A stretch of 8,582 bases of DNA from positions 1 through 8,582 of the forward strand of contig JAITAP010000224.1 in NCBI GenBank assembly GCA_031284065.1. The letters run 5' to 3'. Positions 6,552 to 8,582 of this stretch are shown piece after piece; the first letter of the stretch is position 1; every line of letters begins with the position of its first letter. The position numbers were made by a program, and so were the translations under genes. This DNA is from Prevotellaceae bacterium. GTDB lineage: Bacteria > Bacteroidota > Bacteroidia > Bacteroidales > UBA932. The notes under the pieces were generated by a model that ran no database searches, had not been told where the DNA came from, and was given only the letters and a program-made list of their open reading frames with translations.

Positions 6552-6835
6552 GCCGATATTTTTTAGCGAGATGCTTTTGTGGCAAGAAAATATTGTATGG
6601 TGGCTTTTTAAGCCACGCCAATAGCGGAACTCGCCCAATGCCGAAATCCTGCCTTTCGGGCAGCTGCCGCCCGTGCCGCTTTTTTCAAAGTGCAAACCCA
6701 AGGGATTGCGTAAAATTTTTATCGCCATGCATTTCTTTTTGCATTTAAGCAAAAAATACACCCGCAGGCAACATTCTCATCATAAGTTGGTATGAAATTG
6801 ACGCCAAAGCCGACAGATATACCAACATATTAGGA

Positions 6836-6866
6836 TTGTGCATTTGTCAAAGTCCCCATACCTTTG
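6836..6866 (+). promoter_or_regulatory. Promoter of the outer-membrane protein gene
   Basis: TTG (6836-6838), 20 nt, then TACCTTTG (6859-6866) fits the Bacteroidota -33/-7 consensus, with the -7 element followed by C as is common. The inferred start near 6873 gives a 28-nt AT-rich leader without a Shine-Dalgarno, normal for this phylum. Confidence 0.6.
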
Positions 6867-6900
6867 CACCGTTGAAAAATTTAAAAGTTACACATAATAA

Positions 6901-8250
6901 ATGGCAATGTTGATTGGTATGGCTCAAACGTTGGGTTGCTTTACGTTACAATTGTTTCGTCGCTGGGGGGTAGGAAGCTTGATTCTTCTGTACGGCGTAT
7001 GTTGCTCCTTTACCGCCCTTGCGCAGAGTGAGGCGGAGGATAGCCCTGTAGCCGCTCAAGCTCCGCGCTTTCAGGTAGGCGGATACGGCGAGGCGGTGAT
7101 GCAGCGCATGTTTTACAGCGACAACGCTGCCCGCTACTACTACCCGCAAAGCTACGCCAACGCTTCGCACGGACGCTTTGACCTGCCCCACGTGGTACTC
7201 TACATGAGCTACGACTTTGGTCGCGGATGGAAAATGTCGGCGGAGCTTGAGTACGAGCACGGCGGCAGCGGCGTTACCTACGAAATAGAGAACTCTGAGG
7301 CAGGCGAGTACGAAACCGAAATAGAAAAGGGCGGAGAGGTTGCCATAGAGCAATTTTGGATAGAGAAGCATTTTTCCCCGTACGCCAACCTGCGCATGGG
7401 GCATATTATTGTTCCCATTGGCATTACCAACCTGCGCCACATGCCGACGGAGTTTTTTACGACGCTTCGCCCCGCAGAGGAAACGAGCATACTGCCCTGC
7501 ACGTGGCACGAAACGGGCATTAGCCTGTGGGGTCAGGCGGGCGCGTGGCGCTACGAAGCGCAATTCATTGCCGGGCTCGACGCGGAGCGGTTCAGCAACG
7601 CGGGCTGGGTTTCCGGCGGCGCGACCTCTCCCTACGAGTTTAAGATAGCCTCTGCCTACGCCGGCGCATTTCGCCTCGACAACTACTCCGTAAAAGGCTT
7701 GCGGTGGGGGTTGAGCGCCTACTACGGCTATAGCGCGGCAAACAGCCTGAAATCCGAACGCTACAAGAACCGCAACGTGAAGGGTATTGTGAGCATTGGC
7801 TCTTTCGACGCGGCGTATAACGCCCACAACGTGCTGGCTCGCGTCAACGCGGTGTACGGGCGCTTGGGCGGCTCGTACGACATTTCGATGGTCAACAAGC
7901 GGATGCCCTCGGCAAGCCCGTCGCCGCGCACAGAGGTTGCCTCCGACGCGCTGGGCGCGTACGTGGAGGCCGGCTACGACGTGCTGTCGCTCTTTGGCGG
8001 TCGCCGCTACAAGGGCGACAAGCTGTACGTGTACGGTCATTACGGCTACTACGATTCGATGCTCAAAACCGCCGAAGGCATTGCAGACAAAGCATGGTGC
8101 GCACGAACCATTATCAGCGCGGGGCTGAACTACTTCCCCCTGAAAGAGGTGGTTATTAAGGCCGAGTACAGCTTTGGCAAGCTGGTAGCGCCCTACAACA
8201 ACGAGCCGACAGTGTCGCTGGGTATAGGGTATGCCGGGATGTTCAGGTAG
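6901..8250 (+). CDS. Outer-membrane beta-barrel protein, porin-like
   Basis: The 449-residue product has a Sec signal peptide: RR at 20-21, a hydrophobic core at about 23-40 and a likely cleavage after ALA (position 41), leaving QSEAEDSP. The mature part alternates aromatic and polar residues as in transmembrane beta strands, for example FQVGGYGEAVMQRMF, LYMSYDFGRGWKMSAELEYE and LRWGLSAYYGYSA. It ends with a strand SLGIGYAGMFR. RMGHIIVPIGITNLRHMP and the WHETGISLWGQ segment recall the phosphate-selective porin (OprO/OprP-like) group of Bacteroidota proteins. The substrate cannot be deduced. An acidic loop near 135-150 (EIENSEAGEYETEIEKGGE) may face outside. The ATG at 6901 is the first after the promoter; 6907 and 6919 are alternative starts. 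It stands alone, divergent from rlmN. Confidence 0.85.
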   Translation: MAMLIGMAQTLGCFTLQLFRRWGVGSLILLYGVCCSFTALAQSEAEDSPVAAQAPRFQVGGYGEAVMQRMFYSDNAARYYYPQSYANASHGRFDLPHVVLYMSYDFGRGWKMSAELEYEHGGSGVTYEIENSEAGEYETEIEKGGEVAIEQFWIEKHFSPYANLRMGHIIVPIGITNLRHMPTEFFTTLRPAEETSILPCTWHETGISLWGQAGAWRYEAQFIAGLDAERFSNAGWVSGGATSPYEFKIASAYAGAFRLDNYSVKGLRWGLSAYYGYSAANSLKSERYKNRNVKGIVSIGSFDAAYNAHNVLARVNAVYGRLGGSYDISMVNKRMPSASPSPRTEVASDALGAYVEAGYDVLSLFGGRRYKGDKLYVYGHYGYYDSMLKTAEGIADKAWCARTIISAGLNYFPLKEVVIKAEYSFGKLVAPYNNEPTVSLGIGYAGMFR

Positions 8251-8291
8251 GGAAATTGTTGCATGACGCTCTTTGACATGCTGTTTACACG

Positions 8292-8322
8292 CTTGCGCTT
8301 TTGAAAAAAAGCGTTACCTTTG
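8292..8322 (+). promoter_or_regulatory. Promoter of the right-edge gene
   Basis: CTTG (8292-8295), 19 nt, then TACCTTTG (8315-8322) fits the Bacteroidota promoter pattern, and its -7 element is identical to that of the porin gene. The start of transcription would be near 8329, about 30 nt before the ATG. The spacer contains a perfect 7-bp inverted repeat, CGCTTTT/AAAAGCG (8296-8313, 4-nt loop), which could be an operator for autoregulation or the weak end of the porin transcript. Confidence 0.6.
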
Positions 8323-8358
8323 CTTTGGCTAATGTATGACTAAAAAAGTTTTAATGCT

Positions 8359-8582
8359 ATGCAAACGTATCGAATTGACGCCCGGGTTTCGGAAAACGGA
8401 ACAATCTTGCTTCCCAACATGCCGGACTTGTACAACAAGGAAGTGCAGCTGGTGATTACGCCAAAGGGAGCGAAAAAAGTAGAAAAAGAACCGGAAACAA
8501 GCAAGGAATACCAGCCTGTTTCGGAGTTTGGAAAGTTGTGCTATTCGCTAAGGAGCTGCCGCCCGACGAAAGAGGAAGAAGA
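8359..8582 (+). CDS. Antitoxin-like protein, N-terminal part (gene continues past window)
   Basis: The ATG at 8359 opens 74 codons without a stop before the window ends. The start MQTYRIDARVSENGTILLPN followed by MPDLYNKEVQLVITPK resembles small Bacteroidota antitoxin-type proteins, whose N-terminal beta structure (AbrB/Phd-like in outline) is followed by a charged linker, here KGAKKVEKEPETSKEYQPVS. The segment after residue 57 (FGKLCYSLRSCRPTKEEE) is less typical. A one-base shift would read VVLFAKELPPDERGR, so a frameshift cannot be excluded. A toxin gene would be expected just downstream, outside the window. The promoter at 8292-8322 supports a separate transcript. Confidence is good that it codes and modest on the antitoxin role. 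Confidence 0.6.
   Translation, partial: MQTYRIDARVSENGTILLPNMPDLYNKEVQLVITPKGAKKVEKEPETSKEYQPVSEFGKLCYSLRSCRPTKEEE

Larger units (their letters stand above)
6527..6900. other. Divergent intergenic region between rlmN and the porin gene
   Basis: The 374 bp hold no gene I can support. Besides the promoters at each end, two compact inverted repeats are visible: GTGGCTT/AAGCCAC (6600-6616, 3-nt loop) and CTGCC/GGCAG (6649-6663), the latter overlapping the palindrome GGCAGCTGCC. A minus-strand frame from the ATG at 6728 (MAIKILRNPLGLHFEKSGTG...) stays open across this region and on into rlmN in the wrong frame. I treat it as a chance ORF or the relic of something older. The middle part (about 6610-6710) is more GC-rich than usual intergenic DNA here, which is mildly odd. 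Confidence 0.4.

Noticed and set aside
5760..6761. 333-codon minus-strand open frame overlapping rlmN in another frame
   Set aside because: Most of it is the out-of-frame reading of rlmN; high GC at third positions keeps stops rare. Only its part upstream of rlmN was kept as a weak observation.
6946..8040. 364-codon minus-strand open frame antisense to the porin gene
   Set aside because: It is a shadow of the GC-rich coding strand. The plus-strand frame has promoter, signal peptide and beta-barrel pattern.
8520..8582. Definite frameshift in the antitoxin-like gene
   Set aside because: Both frames give plausible residues and the gene is cut by the window end, so the original frame was kept.

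Overview
The window looks like a chromosomal segment of a Bacteroidota genome, most likely Bacteroidales. Three things support this. Matches to the Bacteroidota promoter form (TAnnTTTG at about -7, with TTG or TTTG about 19-20 nt upstream at the best sites) lie before most transcription units. Clear Shine-Dalgarno sequences are largely missing. The proteins resemble Bacteroidales versions: a long glutamine-dependent NAD synthetase starting MCYGFIRIA, a tiny acidic DUF2795-type protein and a porin-like barrel. Coding regions are GC-rich at third positions and intergenic stretches are AT-rich. There are no rRNA or tRNA genes, no CRISPR array, no transposase and no phage gene.

Layout. Left edge (1-609): the first 14 codons of a minus-strand gene leave the window. 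It is preceded by a 39-45 codon minus-strand gene that appears frameshifted at a C6 run and has a good promoter. Next comes an AT-rich spacer holding two identical 76-bp copies of a three-armed palindromic repeat. Centre (610-6526): a minus-strand block reads, in transcription order, rlmN (23S rRNA/tRNA A-C2 methyltransferase), a PduO-type cob(I)alamin adenosyltransferase, a possible 34-codon overlapping small ORF, a DUF2795-type protein, nadE and aspS. A 374-bp divergent intergenic region follows (6527-6900). Right (6901-8582): a plus-strand outer-membrane beta-barrel protein with a signal peptide, then the start of a plus-strand gene whose N-terminus looks like a type II antitoxin.

The central genes are housekeeping: tRNA charging, rRNA methylation, NAD synthesis and cobalamin cofactor maturation. 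They share a strand and partly short gaps (18 bp rlmN-ATR, 47 bp nadE-aspS). Internal promoter-like sites before DUF2795 and nadE suggest two or three transcripts rather than one operon. No shared pathway is evident, and no cobalamin riboswitch was seen.

The main unexplained structure is the pair of perfect three-armed repeats at 342-417 and 483-558. Secondary points are the frameshifted small gene at 88-226 and the small ORF overlapping the adenosyltransferase gene. I did not find convincing evidence of a complete new multi-gene system.
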